NCBI RefSeq assembly: GCF_032102965.1
Contig: NZ_CP134880.1
Location: 1,922,001 to 1,986,000, forward strand
DNA: 64,000 nt
DNA from: Demequina capsici
GTDB lineage: Bacteria > Actinomycetota > Actinomycetes > Actinomycetales > Demequinaceae
Direction: 5' to 3'
Made by a program: the position numbers and the translations under genes
The notes under the pieces: generated by a model
The model's database searches: none
The model's input: the letters and a program-made list of their open reading frames with translations, nothing else
Told to the model about the DNA's origin: nothing
In this document: positions 24,152 to 32,562 of the stretch, one piece after another
How the letters are laid out: every line of letters begins with the position of its first letter
How positions within the stretch are numbered: position 1 is the first letter of the stretch

Positions 24152-24207
24152 CTGTTCCTCACGGTCGCGGGCGAATGGTTCAGCACCCTACCCCTCGCAG
24201 GTGACGG

Positions 24208-24232
24208 GCACGTGACCACCGGTCAGCGCCCG
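24208..24232 (+). repeat. 25-bp direct repeat, left boundary of MntA-HepT cassette
   Basis: GCACGTGACCACCGGTCAGC then GCCCG; matches 25085-25109 at 23 of 25 positions. Contains a small inverted repeat, TGACC-ACC-GGTCA. Confidence 0.8.
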
Positions 24233-24267
24233 GAATCCACAACCGCGCGCGGACCCGTACGCGCCAC

Positions 24268-24285
24268 AATATGTGTTGCTATATT
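24268..24285 (+). promoter_or_regulatory. mntA promoter with AT-rich inverted repeat
   Basis: Inverted repeat AATAT (24268-24272), 8 nt, ATATT (24281-24285). The right arm is part of a TATATT -10 element (24280-24285) that ends 6 nt before the ATG, so the mRNA is probably leaderless and the repeat could be an operator for the HTH of the encoded protein. Confidence 0.5.
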
Positions 24286-24291
24286 TGCCAC

Positions 24292-24762
24292 ATGGAGCCA
24301 GATCTCGCACACATCGCCCGCGAGTCGGACGCCGCTGTGGAGGCGGCGCGCGCACGACTCGTCGAGGCTGTTCGAGACGCAACGCGAGCCGGCATGACTC
24401 AGCAGCAGATCGCGGAGCAGATCGGCCGTAGCCAACCTGAGGTGAATCGCCTTCTGCGCTTCCACGGCTCCACACCGCACGCCCGAGCCCTGCGACAGCA
24501 TCGAGCAGAGATCCGCTCTCGACTCCGCGCGGTTGGAGGTCGAAACGTCCGCGTCTTCGGCTCGACCGCCCGCGGCGCCGAGAGGCCCGACTCCGATGTG
24601 GACCTGCTGTTCGAGACGCGCGAGCCGCTCAGCCTGATGCGACTCTCCGCCGTGGAGAACGAGCTCTCACGCCTCCTGGGGCTGCAGGTCGACCTGGTCG
24701 CTGAGTCCTCGCTGCGTCCCGACCTGCGCGAAGGTATCGTCAACGAGGCCGTGCCCTTGTGA
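24292..24762 (+). CDS. mntA: MntA-type nucleotidyltransferase antitoxin with N-terminal HTH
   Basis: 156 aa. A helix-turn-helix lies at about residues 35-56 (MTQQQIAEQIGRSQPEVNRL), followed by a minimal nucleotidyltransferase domain: GSTARGAERPDSDVDLLFE (Gly90-Ser91, catalytic Asp102 and Asp104). MntA proteins neutralise the HepT toxin by adding AMP units to a tyrosine near its active site. The fused HTH is unlike the short classical MntA and suggests that autoregulation is built in. It overlaps hepT (GTGA). No ribosome site is seen; the start is probably leaderless. Confidence 0.87.
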   Translation: MEPDLAHIARESDAAVEAARARLVEAVRDATRAGMTQQQIAEQIGRSQPEVNRLLRFHGSTPHARALRQHRAEIRSRLRAVGGRNVRVFGSTARGAERPDSDVDLLFETREPLSLMRLSAVENELSRLLGLQVDLVAESSLRPDLREGIVNEAVPL

Positions 24763-25079
24763 GCCGCGAGCCTCATGAGCGGCTCGCGGATGCCCTCCTC
24801 CATTTTGACCGCGCGACCGCCTACGGTGCGAACGGCGTGGCCACGGAACTGGAGATCGACGCGATCTGCATGCGGCTCGCATCTGGGCTCGAGTCCCTAA
24901 GCCGGCTTCCTGAAGAGATTCGAACCGAGCTGTTCGGTTCGACCTGGGCCGCAATGTGGGGCATGCGGAACCGGATCGCACACACTTACGCACAGGTTGA
25001 GGCACCGGTCGTGATAGCCACCCTCGAAGAAGATCGTCCTCACATCCGCACGCTTATCGTCGACTACCTGGGCAGATAG
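24759..25079 (+). CDS. hepT: HepT-like HEPN ribonuclease toxin
   Basis: 106 aa, all-helical HEPN domain. The catalytic Rx4HxY motif is RNRIAHTY (Arg70, His75, Tyr77); Tyr77 is the residue that an MntA partner would AMPylate. HEPN toxins cleave RNA, including tRNA. GTG start at 24759 overlaps the mntA stop. The pair sits exactly between two 25-bp near-identical direct repeats, with no transposase. All key residues are kept, so an active toxin is expected. Confidence 0.87.
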   Translation: MSREPHERLADALLHFDRATAYGANGVATELEIDAICMRLASGLESLSRLPEEIRTELFGSTWAAMWGMRNRIAHTYAQVEAPVVIATLEEDRPHIRTLIVDYLGR

Positions 25080-25084
25080 CGCGA

Positions 25085-25109
25085 GCACGTGACTACTGGT
25101 CAGCGCCCG
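25085..25109 (+). repeat. 25-bp direct repeat, right boundary of MntA-HepT cassette
   Basis: Partner of 24208-24232 (two mismatches). It starts 6 bp after the hepT stop and ends 3 bp before the stop of the leftward uvrD-like gene. Confidence 0.8.
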
Positions 25110-25112
25110 CGG

Positions 25113-27128
25113 CTACGCGTCGAGGTCCCCGAGGTCCACGCCCAGGTCGATCTCCGGCGGCGCAGCCAGCCCCGGCGGAGGCCCCGGTCGCGGCGCACGC
25201 TGCGGGACGTGCACGGTCTCCGCGACCAGCCCCTCCGGCAGGGTCGACAGGAAGTAGGCGTCCTCCAGCACATCCATCGCATACGGTCCGCCCACCCATG
25301 CGCGCACCGGCGTGTGGAACAGCGCCCGGGTCACGCACAGCCGATCCCGAGCTCGCGTGAGCGCCACGTACAGCACCCGGCGCTCCTCCTCGACCGCGTC
25401 GGCATCGCCCAACGCCCTGGACGACGGGTACGCACCCGGACTCACACCCGCGCAGAACGCCCAGTCCGCCTCGAGCCCCTTGGCCGAGTGCACGGTGGAC
25501 AGCACCACGTGATCATCGTCCTTGGGCGCCGCCGTCAGCTCCGATGTGAACACCGGAGAGAGCAGGTACTCCTCGATGAACTCCAGGATCGAGCGGCGCG
25601 ACGCCGCCAGCCGCTCCACGTGCACCAGGTCACGCTGTCGCGCGTCCCAGTTCTCATTGCGGTACTTGGTCGCGAGGACCGGCGTGAGCATCGCGGCTGC
25701 CCTGCCCACCGCGTCGTCCACCCGGTTCGCGGCGTCCTCGATCGCGTCGAGTCCCGCGCGCAGCCACTCCGGCATGGACGCGAGCGCCGACGCGCGGGCG
25801 TCCCTGGCCGACGCGCCTTGCTCGCGCGCGGCCAGTAGGGCGTCGAACGCGCGGACCGCGGTCCTGTCCCCCACGCGAGGCACGAGCGTCAACAGGCGAA
25901 GCCACGCCACCTCGTCGTCCGGGTTGGCGACGACGCGCAGCGCGGACAGCACGTCGCGCACGTGCGCACTCTCCAGCAGCTTGGTACCGCCGAAGAAGAC
26001 GTACGGGATGTCGTTCTCGATGAGCAGCGACTCGATGGCTCGCCCCGAGTAGTTGGAGCGCACCAGGATCAGGTGCGTGTTCCACGGGAGACCATCCTCG
26101 TGCGCTCGGCGCAGCTCGCCTGCGATCCAGCCCGCCTCGTCGTGCGGGGTCTCGAAGCTGTGCAGCTCGGGCTTGGCGCCGCTGCCTCGCACCGCCCGCA
26201 GATGCTTGCCGTACTCGAGCGGGCTCGCCGACAACAGCCAGTTGGACAGGTTGAGGATCTCCTGCGTGGACCGGTAGTTGTCCTCGAGTCGCATCACGCG
26301 AGCACCGGGCACCCGCTCGGAGAACGAGTGGATCGACGCGAAGTCGGCGCCTCTGAACCCATAGATCGACTGCGCATCGTCCCCCACGCAGTAGAAGCGC
26401 GTGTGCGGCACCAGCGGATCGATGATGGTCCACTGCAGCGGGTTCGTGTCCTGCATCTCATCGATCAGGATCTCGTCGTAGTGGCTGCCCACCCACGCCG
26501 CGACCTGCGGGTCCGCGAGCCGGGCGGCGAAGATCAGCAGCAGATCGTCGTAGTTGAGGTAGCGGCGCTCCTTCTTCCGTTCCTCGTACGCGCGGACGAC
26601 GGCGCCGATCGCCTTGGGATCGATGGTCTGATCAGGGAACTTGGCGCGGATCGCGTCGGCCAGGGTGACGCGCGTGTTGCGTGCGAAGGAGACGACGTCG
26701 ATGATCTGCGAGGCCTTCAGCCCCTCGACACGCTTGCCACGGCCCAGCACGCCTCGCATCACCTGCGCCTGGTCGTCCGCGTCGAGCACGCTCCAGCCCT
26801 CGTAGCCGAACACGTCCGGGTTGGCGCGCACCTCCCGCATGGCCCACGCATGGAAGGTCATGGCGCCGACGCCCTCCATCGCTCGGCTCTCCGTCTGCAC
26901 CCGCGAACGGATCTCTGCTGCCGCGCGGCGTGTGAACGTGATCGCAAGGATCCGGTTGGGGGCCGTCCCCTGGCGGATCAGGTGGCGGATGCGCGCGACG
27001 ATCGTGGTCGTCTTGCCCGTGCCAGCGCCTGCGAGCACCAGGTTGTGGCTCGCACCGGTCACCACCGCCTCACGCTGACCCGGGTTGAGCGACCCCAGGA
27101 GGTCGTCGGAACCCGTCTGCTCAGCCAT
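25113..27128 (-). CDS. UvrD/PcrA-type ATP-dependent DNA helicase
   Basis: 671-aa superfamily 1A 3'-5' helicase. Motifs: SLNPGQREAV (Q motif), AGAGTGKTT (Walker A), LAITFTRRAAAEIRSR (Ia), EILIDEMQDTNPLQW (Walker B), CVGDDAQSIYGFRGAD (III), RLEDNYRSTQEIL (IV), LSTVHSAKGLEADW (V) and LYVALTRARDRL (VI). The C-terminus is short and Pro-rich, without a recognisable HRDC or Tudor-like tail. ATG at 27128; an earlier in-frame start would add 16 residues. Likely DNA-repair role (UvrD1/UvrD2-like). A repeat-rich gap lies upstream. Confidence 0.9.
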   Translation of the reverse strand: MAEQTGSDDLLGSLNPGQREAVVTGASHNLVLAGAGTGKTTTIVARIRHLIRQGTAPNRILAITFTRRAAAEIRSRVQTESRAMEGVGAMTFHAWAMREVRANPDVFGYEGWSVLDADDQAQVMRGVLGRGKRVEGLKASQIIDVVSFARNTRVTLADAIRAKFPDQTIDPKAIGAVVRAYEERKKERRYLNYDDLLLIFAARLADPQVAAWVGSHYDEILIDEMQDTNPLQWTIIDPLVPHTRFYCVGDDAQSIYGFRGADFASIHSFSERVPGARVMRLEDNYRSTQEILNLSNWLLSASPLEYGKHLRAVRGSGAKPELHSFETPHDEAGWIAGELRRAHEDGLPWNTHLILVRSNYSGRAIESLLIENDIPYVFFGGTKLLESAHVRDVLSALRVVANPDDEVAWLRLLTLVPRVGDRTAVRAFDALLAAREQGASARDARASALASMPEWLRAGLDAIEDAANRVDDAVGRAAAMLTPVLATKYRNENWDARQRDLVHVERLAASRRSILEFIEEYLLSPVFTSELTAAPKDDDHVVLSTVHSAKGLEADWAFCAGVSPGAYPSSRALGDADAVEEERRVLYVALTRARDRLCVTRALFHTPVRAWVGGPYAMDVLEDAYFLSTLPEGLVAETVHVPQRAPRPGPPPGLAAPPEIDLGVDLGDLDA

Positions 27129-27196
27129 GCGCCCGAGTCTACGAGCGCCCGCCGACACGCCCCGCCGCCCCCGCACCTCCGCGCCCCAGCGCCCCA

Positions 27197-27302
27197 GCAG
27201 GACATGGGTGCAGGACCCGCGCCGCTTTCGACGCTCATGTCCTGCCAGCGCGCACGCAGGCTCGCCAACGCGCCGCTTTCGACACCCATGTCCTGCCCGC
27301 GC
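27197..27302 (+). repeat. Three-copy intergenic repeat around CATGTCCTGC
   Basis: Two direct copies of a 33-bp unit (27219-27251 and 27270-27302; 30 of 33 identical, starting GCGCCGCTTTCGAC). An inverted 14-bp piece, GCAGGACATGGGTG (27197-27210), is the exact complement of 27283-27296. It lies between the divergent uvrD-like and arsR genes. It could form alternative hairpins or be a dispersed repeat; I see no gene here. Confidence 0.75.
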
Positions 27303-27366
27303 ACCGAAGTCGACCTCGGGACCAACGTCCCCACCGTCGTCCGGATCGCGGGCGGACTATTCAAAT

Positions 27367-27756
27367 GTGACTCAACTGTCCTCGATCGACCTGATCCCCC
27401 GCCCCGCGGAGCAGACCTCCCCATGCGCCGCGCCCGCGACCGAGTCCCCGCACGACCCCGCGCCCGCCGTCGAGCTCCTCCAGGCCATCGCCGACCCTGT
27501 CCGCTGGACCGTCCTGGATCGCCTCAGCGTCGGCACGCGCTGCGTCTGCGACCTGCAGGAGCATGTGGACGTCTCCGCCACGCTCCTCAGCTACCACCTG
27601 CGGATCCTGCGAGACGCCGGACTCGTCACCACCTCCCGTCGCGGCCGCTGGATCGACTACTCCCTGGCACCCGACTCATCGGCCCGTATCGCGTCGGCCC
27701 TCCCGGGCTCCGGGACGACGACGGTCGCCACCTTGCCCGACCAGCCGGACCAGTGA
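27367..27756 (+). CDS. arsR: ArsR/SmtB-family metalloregulator
   Basis: 129 aa. Winged-helix repressor controlling the permease and thioredoxin-like genes that follow. The metal site is in helix alpha3, GTRCVCDLQEHV (Cys59, Cys61), typical of As(III)-sensing ArsR, with the recognition helix SATLLSYHLRILRDAGL. A variable N-terminal 30 residues includes Cys20. GTG at 27367 is chosen to fit this frame. There is no ribosome site, and a TATTCA -10-like element sits just upstream, so the mRNA may be leaderless. The stop is 4 bp before the permease start. Confidence 0.87.
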   Translation: MTQLSSIDLIPRPAEQTSPCAAPATESPHDPAPAVELLQAIADPVRWTVLDRLSVGTRCVCDLQEHVDVSATLLSYHLRILRDAGLVTTSRRGRWIDYSLAPDSSARIASALPGSGTTTVATLPDQPDQ

Positions 27757-27760
27757 CGTC

Positions 27761-28816
27761 ATGACCGTGATCGACCACGTCCACAAGGCGAGTCCCACGC
27801 AGCGGTGGGTCGGCGTCGGCGCCGCGACCGTCGCCTGGTGGGCGCTCTACAGCGTCAACCTGCCGTTCTGGAACTGGATGATCGGCGACGTCGTCGGCCT
27901 GGACCTGAGCACGCGGCTCGGGTCGGGCGTCCACTTCTTCTTCTACGACACCGTCAAGATCCTGCTGCTGCTGGCCGGCATCATCTTCGTGGTCACCGTG
28001 CTGCGGTCCTTCATGTCCGTGGAGCGCACGCGCGCGATCCTGGGAGGCAAGGCCGAGGGCGTCGGCAACGTCGTCGCCGCAGGGCTGGGCGTGATCACCC
28101 CGTTCTGCTCCTGCTCGGCGGTGCCCGCGTTCATCGGCTTCGTCGCCGCAGGCGTGCCCGTGGGCGTCACGCTGAGCTTCCTGATCGCAAGCCCGTTGGT
28201 CAACGAGGTGGCGATCGCGCTGCTGCTCGGCCTCTTCGGCTGGGGGCCGACGCTGCTGTACGTGGGTGCCGGCCTGGCCATCGCGATCGTCGCGGGCATG
28301 GTCCTGGGCCGCATGCACCCCGAGCGATGGATCGAGCCGTTCGTGTTCGAGACGAAGATCGGCGGCCACGCGATCGACCCCGGCATGTCGCTCACGTGGA
28401 ACGACCGTATCCAGATGGGCCTCGAGGAGGTCGGCGAGATCCTCCGAAAGATCTGGCCCTACCTGCTCATCGGCATCGGGCTCGGCGCCGCGATCCACGG
28501 CTGGGCACCGGAGCAGTGGTTCGCCGACCACGCCGGACCGGACAACCTGCTGGCCGTGCCGCTCGCGGTGCTGATGGGCGTGCCCCTGTACTCCAATGCC
28601 GCGGGCATCCTGCCCATGGTCGAGGCGCTGTTCGACAAGGGTCTGCCCATGGGCACCCTGCTCGCCTTCATGATGGCGACCGTCGCGCTCAGCCTGCCGG
28701 AGATGATCCTGCTGCGCCGCGTGCTCAAGCCTCAGCTCATCGGACTGTTCATCGGCGTCGTCACCGTCGGCATCATCGCCGTCGGCTACCTGTTCAACGC
28801 TGTCATCCCCACCTAG
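27761..28816 (+). CDS. ArsP/DUF318-type permease
   Basis: 351-aa membrane protein with about eight to nine hydrophobic segments. The family signature TPFCSCSAVPAFIGF (Cys116, Cys118) lies in the middle of the first half, with a second repeat around MGVPLYSNAAGILPMVEAL. Members export organoarsenicals or related metal-thiol species. Its position directly after an ArsR-type repressor and before a CxxC thioredoxin-like protein supports metal(loid) detoxification. The conserved ASPLVNE motif is present. ATG at 27761. Confidence 0.87.
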   Translation: MTVIDHVHKASPTQRWVGVGAATVAWWALYSVNLPFWNWMIGDVVGLDLSTRLGSGVHFFFYDTVKILLLLAGIIFVVTVLRSFMSVERTRAILGGKAEGVGNVVAAGLGVITPFCSCSAVPAFIGFVAAGVPVGVTLSFLIASPLVNEVAIALLLGLFGWGPTLLYVGAGLAIAIVAGMVLGRMHPERWIEPFVFETKIGGHAIDPGMSLTWNDRIQMGLEEVGEILRKIWPYLLIGIGLGAAIHGWAPEQWFADHAGPDNLLAVPLAVLMGVPLYSNAAGILPMVEALFDKGLPMGTLLAFMMATVALSLPEMILLRRVLKPQLIGLFIGVVTVGIIAVGYLFNAVIPT

Positions 28817-28876
28817 CGACACTCACCCACCCGCCAGAGTCCCAGACACCTCAGAACCGACACTCACCCACCCGAA
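28817..28876 (+). repeat. Dispersed repeat family (CGACACTCACCCACCCG), two copies
   Basis: Copies at 28817-28833 and within 28850-28876; the second is preceded by CTCAGAAC. The family recurs inverted at 47214-47403 and in the same orientation at 48485-48516. It fills most of the 72-bp gap between permease and thioredoxin-like genes. Confidence 0.7.
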
Positions 28877-28888
28877 AGGACTCCCGCC

Positions 28889-29128
28889 ATGAACATCAAG
28901 ATCCTCGGCTCCGGATGCGCCAACTGCATCAACCTGGAGAAGGCCGCGCGCGCCGCCGCCGCAGAGCTCGGCCTCGACGCCGAGTTCGAGAAGGTCACCG
29001 ACTACGGCGCGATCGCCGGCTACGGGGTCATGAAGACGCCCGGCCTGGTCATCGACGAGCAGCTGGTGCTGTCCGGCCGCGTCCCGACCGCCGCGCAGGT
29101 CAAGGAGATCCTCGCGCCGCTCGTCTGA
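28889..29128 (+). CDS. Thioredoxin/glutaredoxin-like small redox protein
   Basis: 79 aa, matching the redox-active disulfide family often encoded next to ArsP-type permeases. The active site is ILGSGCANC (Cys10, Cys13), with a cis-Pro region VMKTPGLVIDEQLVLSG. Cytosolic. It probably supplies reducing power or hands the metal-thiol to the permease. Third gene of the arsR operon; preceded by GAAAGGA. The gap to the permease gene contains a dispersed repeat. Confidence 0.87.
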   Translation: MNIKILGSGCANCINLEKAARAAAAELGLDAEFEKVTDYGAIAGYGVMKTPGLVIDEQLVLSGRVPTAAQVKEILAPLV

Positions 29129-29157
29129 CGCCGGGCGGTCGGCCGTAGCCTGAGGCC

Positions 29158-30597
29158 ATGGCCGACTCCCCCGCGCCGCCACCCCGGCCCACGACCGTCC
29201 CGCGCACCGCCACGCAGTCGCTGGTGCTGTGGATCGCGATCCTGGGCTCATTCGTGTCTTTCCTGGACGGCACCATCGTCACGGTCGCTCTGCCCGCGAT
29301 CATGCGCGAGCTCGGCGGCGGCATCACCACCCAGCAGTGGACGGTCGACGCGTACATGCTGACGCTCGGGTCGCTGATCCTCGTCGCCGGCTCGATCTCG
29401 GACAGCTTCGGCCGGCTGCGGGTGCTGCGCGCGGGGCTGATCGGCTTCGGGATCACCTCGCTGATCATCGCGCTCGCCCCCACCGCGCCCGTGCTGATCG
29501 CAGCGCGCTTCGCCCAGGGTGCGGCCGGCGCGCTGCTGGTGCCGTCCAGCCTGGCGCTGATCATGAGCCACTTCCGTGGCCCGGCGCAAGGCCGCGCGAT
29601 CGGCACCTGGACGGGCGCCACGTCGGCCGCCATGGTCGTGGGTCCCCTGGTAGGCGGACTGTTCGTGGACCTCGCGAGCTGGCGGTTCGCCTTCCTCATC
29701 AACGTGATCCCGATCGCCGTCACGCTGTGGCTGCTGGCGCGGCTCTCGCATCGGGACGACGCGCACGACGTGCGCAGGGCCGACGCGCGAGTGGACGTGG
29801 TGAGCGCCGCACTCGCCGCATTGGGCCTGGGCGGGGTGGTCGCCGCGCTCATCGAGCAGCCGAACCTGGGCTGGAGCGATCCCCTGATCGTCGCGCTCCT
29901 TGTGTTGGGAGCAGCCCTGCTCGCGGCGTTCCTCGTACGCCAGTCGCGAGTGCCGGACCCGATGCTGCCGCTGCCGCTGTTCCGCACCGGCAACGTGGCG
30001 TGGGGCAACGCGGCCACGTTCCTCATCTACGGCGCGCTGAGCCTCAACGGCTTCGTGCTGGGCGTGTACCTGCAGGAAGGGGCAGGCCTGCCCGCCACAG
30101 CCGCCGGCATGGCGAGCCTGCCGGTCACGGTGATCCTCATGCTCGCCTCCTCGCGGGTGGGCGCGCTGTCCGGCCGGCTCGGCCCGCGCATGTTCATGAC
30201 GATCGGCCCCATCACCATGGCCGCCGGCGCGATGCTGCTGCTGAGAGTGGGGAACGACTTCACCTACTGGACCCAGGTGCTGCCAGGGGTGATCCTCTTC
30301 GGCGCGGGTCTCGCGCTCACCGTGTCACCGCTGACGAGCGCCATCCTCGGCGCCGTGGATCCCGCCCGCTCAGGCATCGCGTCCGCGGTGAACAACGCCG
30401 TCGCCCGCATCGCCGGCCTGGTGACGGTGGCGCTGATCGGGACCATCGTGGGCGGCACCCTGGACCTCGCCGGATTCCACCGGACGGCCGTCGTGACGGC
30501 AGCGCTCCTCGCAGCAGGAGGGGTCGTCAGCTGGATCGGCATCCGCAACCCGGCCCCGACGGACGACGCCTCGAGGGACGACGCGCCGGCGAGCTAG
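29158..30597 (+). CDS. MFS exporter, DHA2 (EmrB/QacA) family
   Basis: 479-aa multidrug-type proton antiporter with about 14 transmembrane segments. Signatures: SFLDGTIVTVALPAIM at helix 1 with the DHA2 acidic residue, SISDSFGRLRVLRAG (motif A), RFAQGAAGALLVPSSLAL (motif B) and WTGATSAAMVVGPLVGG (motif C). ATG at 29158 follows TGAGG. It may be read through from the ars operon 29 bp upstream, but a link to arsenic is not shown. No adjacent dedicated regulator. Confidence 0.87.
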   Translation: MADSPAPPPRPTTVPRTATQSLVLWIAILGSFVSFLDGTIVTVALPAIMRELGGGITTQQWTVDAYMLTLGSLILVAGSISDSFGRLRVLRAGLIGFGITSLIIALAPTAPVLIAARFAQGAAGALLVPSSLALIMSHFRGPAQGRAIGTWTGATSAAMVVGPLVGGLFVDLASWRFAFLINVIPIAVTLWLLARLSHRDDAHDVRRADARVDVVSAALAALGLGGVVAALIEQPNLGWSDPLIVALLVLGAALLAAFLVRQSRVPDPMLPLPLFRTGNVAWGNAATFLIYGALSLNGFVLGVYLQEGAGLPATAAGMASLPVTVILMLASSRVGALSGRLGPRMFMTIGPITMAAGAMLLLRVGNDFTYWTQVLPGVILFGAGLALTVSPLTSAILGAVDPARSGIASAVNNAVARIAGLVTVALIGTIVGGTLDLAGFHRTAVVTAALLAAGGVVSWIGIRNPAPTDDASRDDAPAS

Positions 30598-30706
30598 GCG
30601 GGCTCCCTCAGGATCACGCGGAAACCGAGACTGTGCACAGCGCGCCCGGCGGCGACCAGCCGACGTACGATCGGCGAAGGCCCTGCCTGGACGAACGGAG
30701 ACACAG

Positions 30707-30937
30707 ATGAGCTATCCGGCACCCGCATTGCCGCCCAAGGACACCGCGGTCACGTACATCCTCTGGTTCTTCCTGGGCGTGCTCGGGATCCACCAGTTCT
30801 ACCTGGGCAAGGTGGGCCGCGGTCTGCTGTACCTGTTCACCGCGGGCGTGTTCGGGATCATGCTGATCGTCGATCTGTTCACGATCCCCAGCCAGGTGCG
30901 CACGGTCAACGCCCAGCGTGCCGTCGGGATCGGCTGA
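30707..30937 (+). CDS. TM2-domain membrane protein
   Basis: 76 aa. TM2 domain with two transmembrane helices: VTYILWFFLGVLGIHQFYLG (DR.. replaced by GIHQFYLGK) and GLLYLFTAGVFGIMLIVDLF. Family function unknown; often in small envelope-associated proteins. ATG at 30707 has GGAG 9 nt upstream. Convergent with glpK, 44 bp between stops. Confidence 0.85.
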   Translation: MSYPAPALPPKDTAVTYILWFFLGVLGIHQFYLGKVGRGLLYLFTAGVFGIMLIVDLFTIPSQVRTVNAQRAVGIG

Positions 30938-30981
30938 GCCGTTCGTCGCGAGCCGCCCGTCCCGATCCGCGCGACGCGGGC

Positions 30982-32496
30982 TCAGTCGACGTCGTCGTCC
31001 ACCCAGTCCAAGGTCCTCGCGACCGCCTTGCGCCAGTTCCGGTAGAGCCGCTCCGCCTGGGTGCGTGACATCGCGGGCTCCCAGCGGGCGTCCTCCTGCC
31101 AGTTGGCGCGCAGCTCGTCGAGCGAGCCCCAGTAGCCCACGGCAAGCCCCGCGGCGTAGGCGGCGCCGAGCGCCGTGGTCTCCGCCACCCGGGGCCGGAC
31201 CACGTCGATCCCCAGGATGTCCGCCTGGAACTGCATGAGCAGGCCGTTGACCGTCATGCCGCCGTCGACCGCGAGCGTGTGGACGTGCGCACCCATGTCC
31301 GCCTCGACCGCCTCGATGACGTCGCGCGTCTGGTAGGCGGTCGCCTCGAGCACGGCGCGCGCCAGGTGGTGACGTGTGACGTAGCTGGTGAGCCCGACGA
31401 TGACACCGCGCGCGTCGGGCCTCCAGTAGGGCGCGAACAGCCCGGAGAAGGCGGGGACGATATACGCGCCGCCGTTGTCGGGCACCGACGCGGCATCGCG
31501 CTCGATGTCCGCGGCGGTCTGGATCATGCCGAGGCCGTCGCGCACCCACTGCACCAGCGCACCGGTGACGGCCACGGAGCCCTCGAGAGCGTAGCGCGGA
31601 GCGTCGTCGCCCAGCCGGTACGCCACCGTCGTCAACAGGCCGTGCTCGCTGAGGACGATCTCCGTGCCCGTGCCTACCAGGATGAAGTTGCCCGTGCCGT
31701 AGGTGCCCTTCGACTCCCCGACCTCGAAGGCTGCCTGGCCGAACGTCGCCGCCTGCTGGTCGCCCAGGATCCCTGCGATCGGCACCTCCCGCAGCAACGA
31801 ATGACCCCCGACGTGGCCGTACACCTCCGACGACGAGCAGATGCGGGGCAGCATCGCCCTGGGGATGCCGAGCGCGTCGACGATCTCGTCGCACCAGTCG
31901 AGCGTGGCCAGATCCATCAGCAGCGTGCGGGACGCGTTGGTCACGTCGGTCACGTGCAGACCGCCGTCGACGCCGCCGGTGAGGTTCCAGACGAGCCACG
32001 AGTCGGTGGTGCCGAACAGCAGATGCCCCGCCTCCGCCTTCTCCCTCGCGCCGGGCACGTGGTCCAGGATCCACAGGATCTTGGTGGCGGAGAAGTAGGT
32101 CGCGAGCGGCAGGCCCGTGGTGGCACGGAACCTTCCCACGCCCTCGACGGCGGCGAGCGCATCGACCATGGGCTGGGTGCGGGTGTCCTGCCACACGATC
32201 GCGGGATAGATGGGCTCGCCCGTGCGGCGATCCCAGACGACGGTGGTCTCACGCTGATTCGTGATGCCGACGGCCACCAGGTCCTGGCGCGTGATGTCCG
32301 CCTTGGCGAGCGCCTCCGCGATGACGCGGCGCGTGTTGGCCCAGATCTCCAGCGGATCGTGCTCCACCCAGCCTGGTCGCGGCGTGTGCTGGCGGTGCTC
32401 CAGCTGGCCGGTGGACACGATCGACCCCGAGTGGTCGAACACCATGGCACGTGTGGAAGTGGTGCCTTGGTCGATCGCGATCACGTAGCGACCCAT
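30982..32496 (-). CDS. glpK: Glycerol kinase
   Basis: 504-aa FGGY kinase making glycerol 3-phosphate from glycerol and ATP. N-terminal [18 protein letters not shown], the GlpK signature [32 protein letters not shown] and [18 protein letters not shown] are all present, and the length is standard. ATG at 32496 chosen over an upstream in-frame start because residues begin at the conserved MGRYVIAID. 66 bp downstream of glpD, forming a glpDK operon that feeds glycerol into glycolysis. No glpF is visible. Confidence 0.95.
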   Translation of the reverse strand: MGRYVIAIDQGTTSTRAMVFDHSGSIVSTGQLEHRQHTPRPGWVEHDPLEIWANTRRVIAEALAKADITRQDLVAVGITNQRETTVVWDRRTGEPIYPAIVWQDTRTQPMVDALAAVEGVGRFRATTGLPLATYFSATKILWILDHVPGAREKAEAGHLLFGTTDSWLVWNLTGGVDGGLHVTDVTNASRTLLMDLATLDWCDEIVDALGIPRAMLPRICSSSEVYGHVGGHSLLREVPIAGILGDQQAATFGQAAFEVGESKGTYGTGNFILVGTGTEIVLSEHGLLTTVAYRLGDDAPRYALEGSVAVTGALVQWVRDGLGMIQTAADIERDAASVPDNGGAYIVPAFSGLFAPYWRPDARGVIVGLTSYVTRHHLARAVLEATAYQTRDVIEAVEADMGAHVHTLAVDGGMTVNGLLMQFQADILGIDVVRPRVAETTALGAAYAAGLAVGYWGSLDELRANWQEDARWEPAMSRTQAERLYRNWRKAVARTLDWVDDDVD

Positions 32497-32562
32497 GGAC
32501 GATCCCGCCTCCTCACGCACACCTCTGACGACGGGTCGCCGCGCCCGCCGTCGGCCGTTGAT

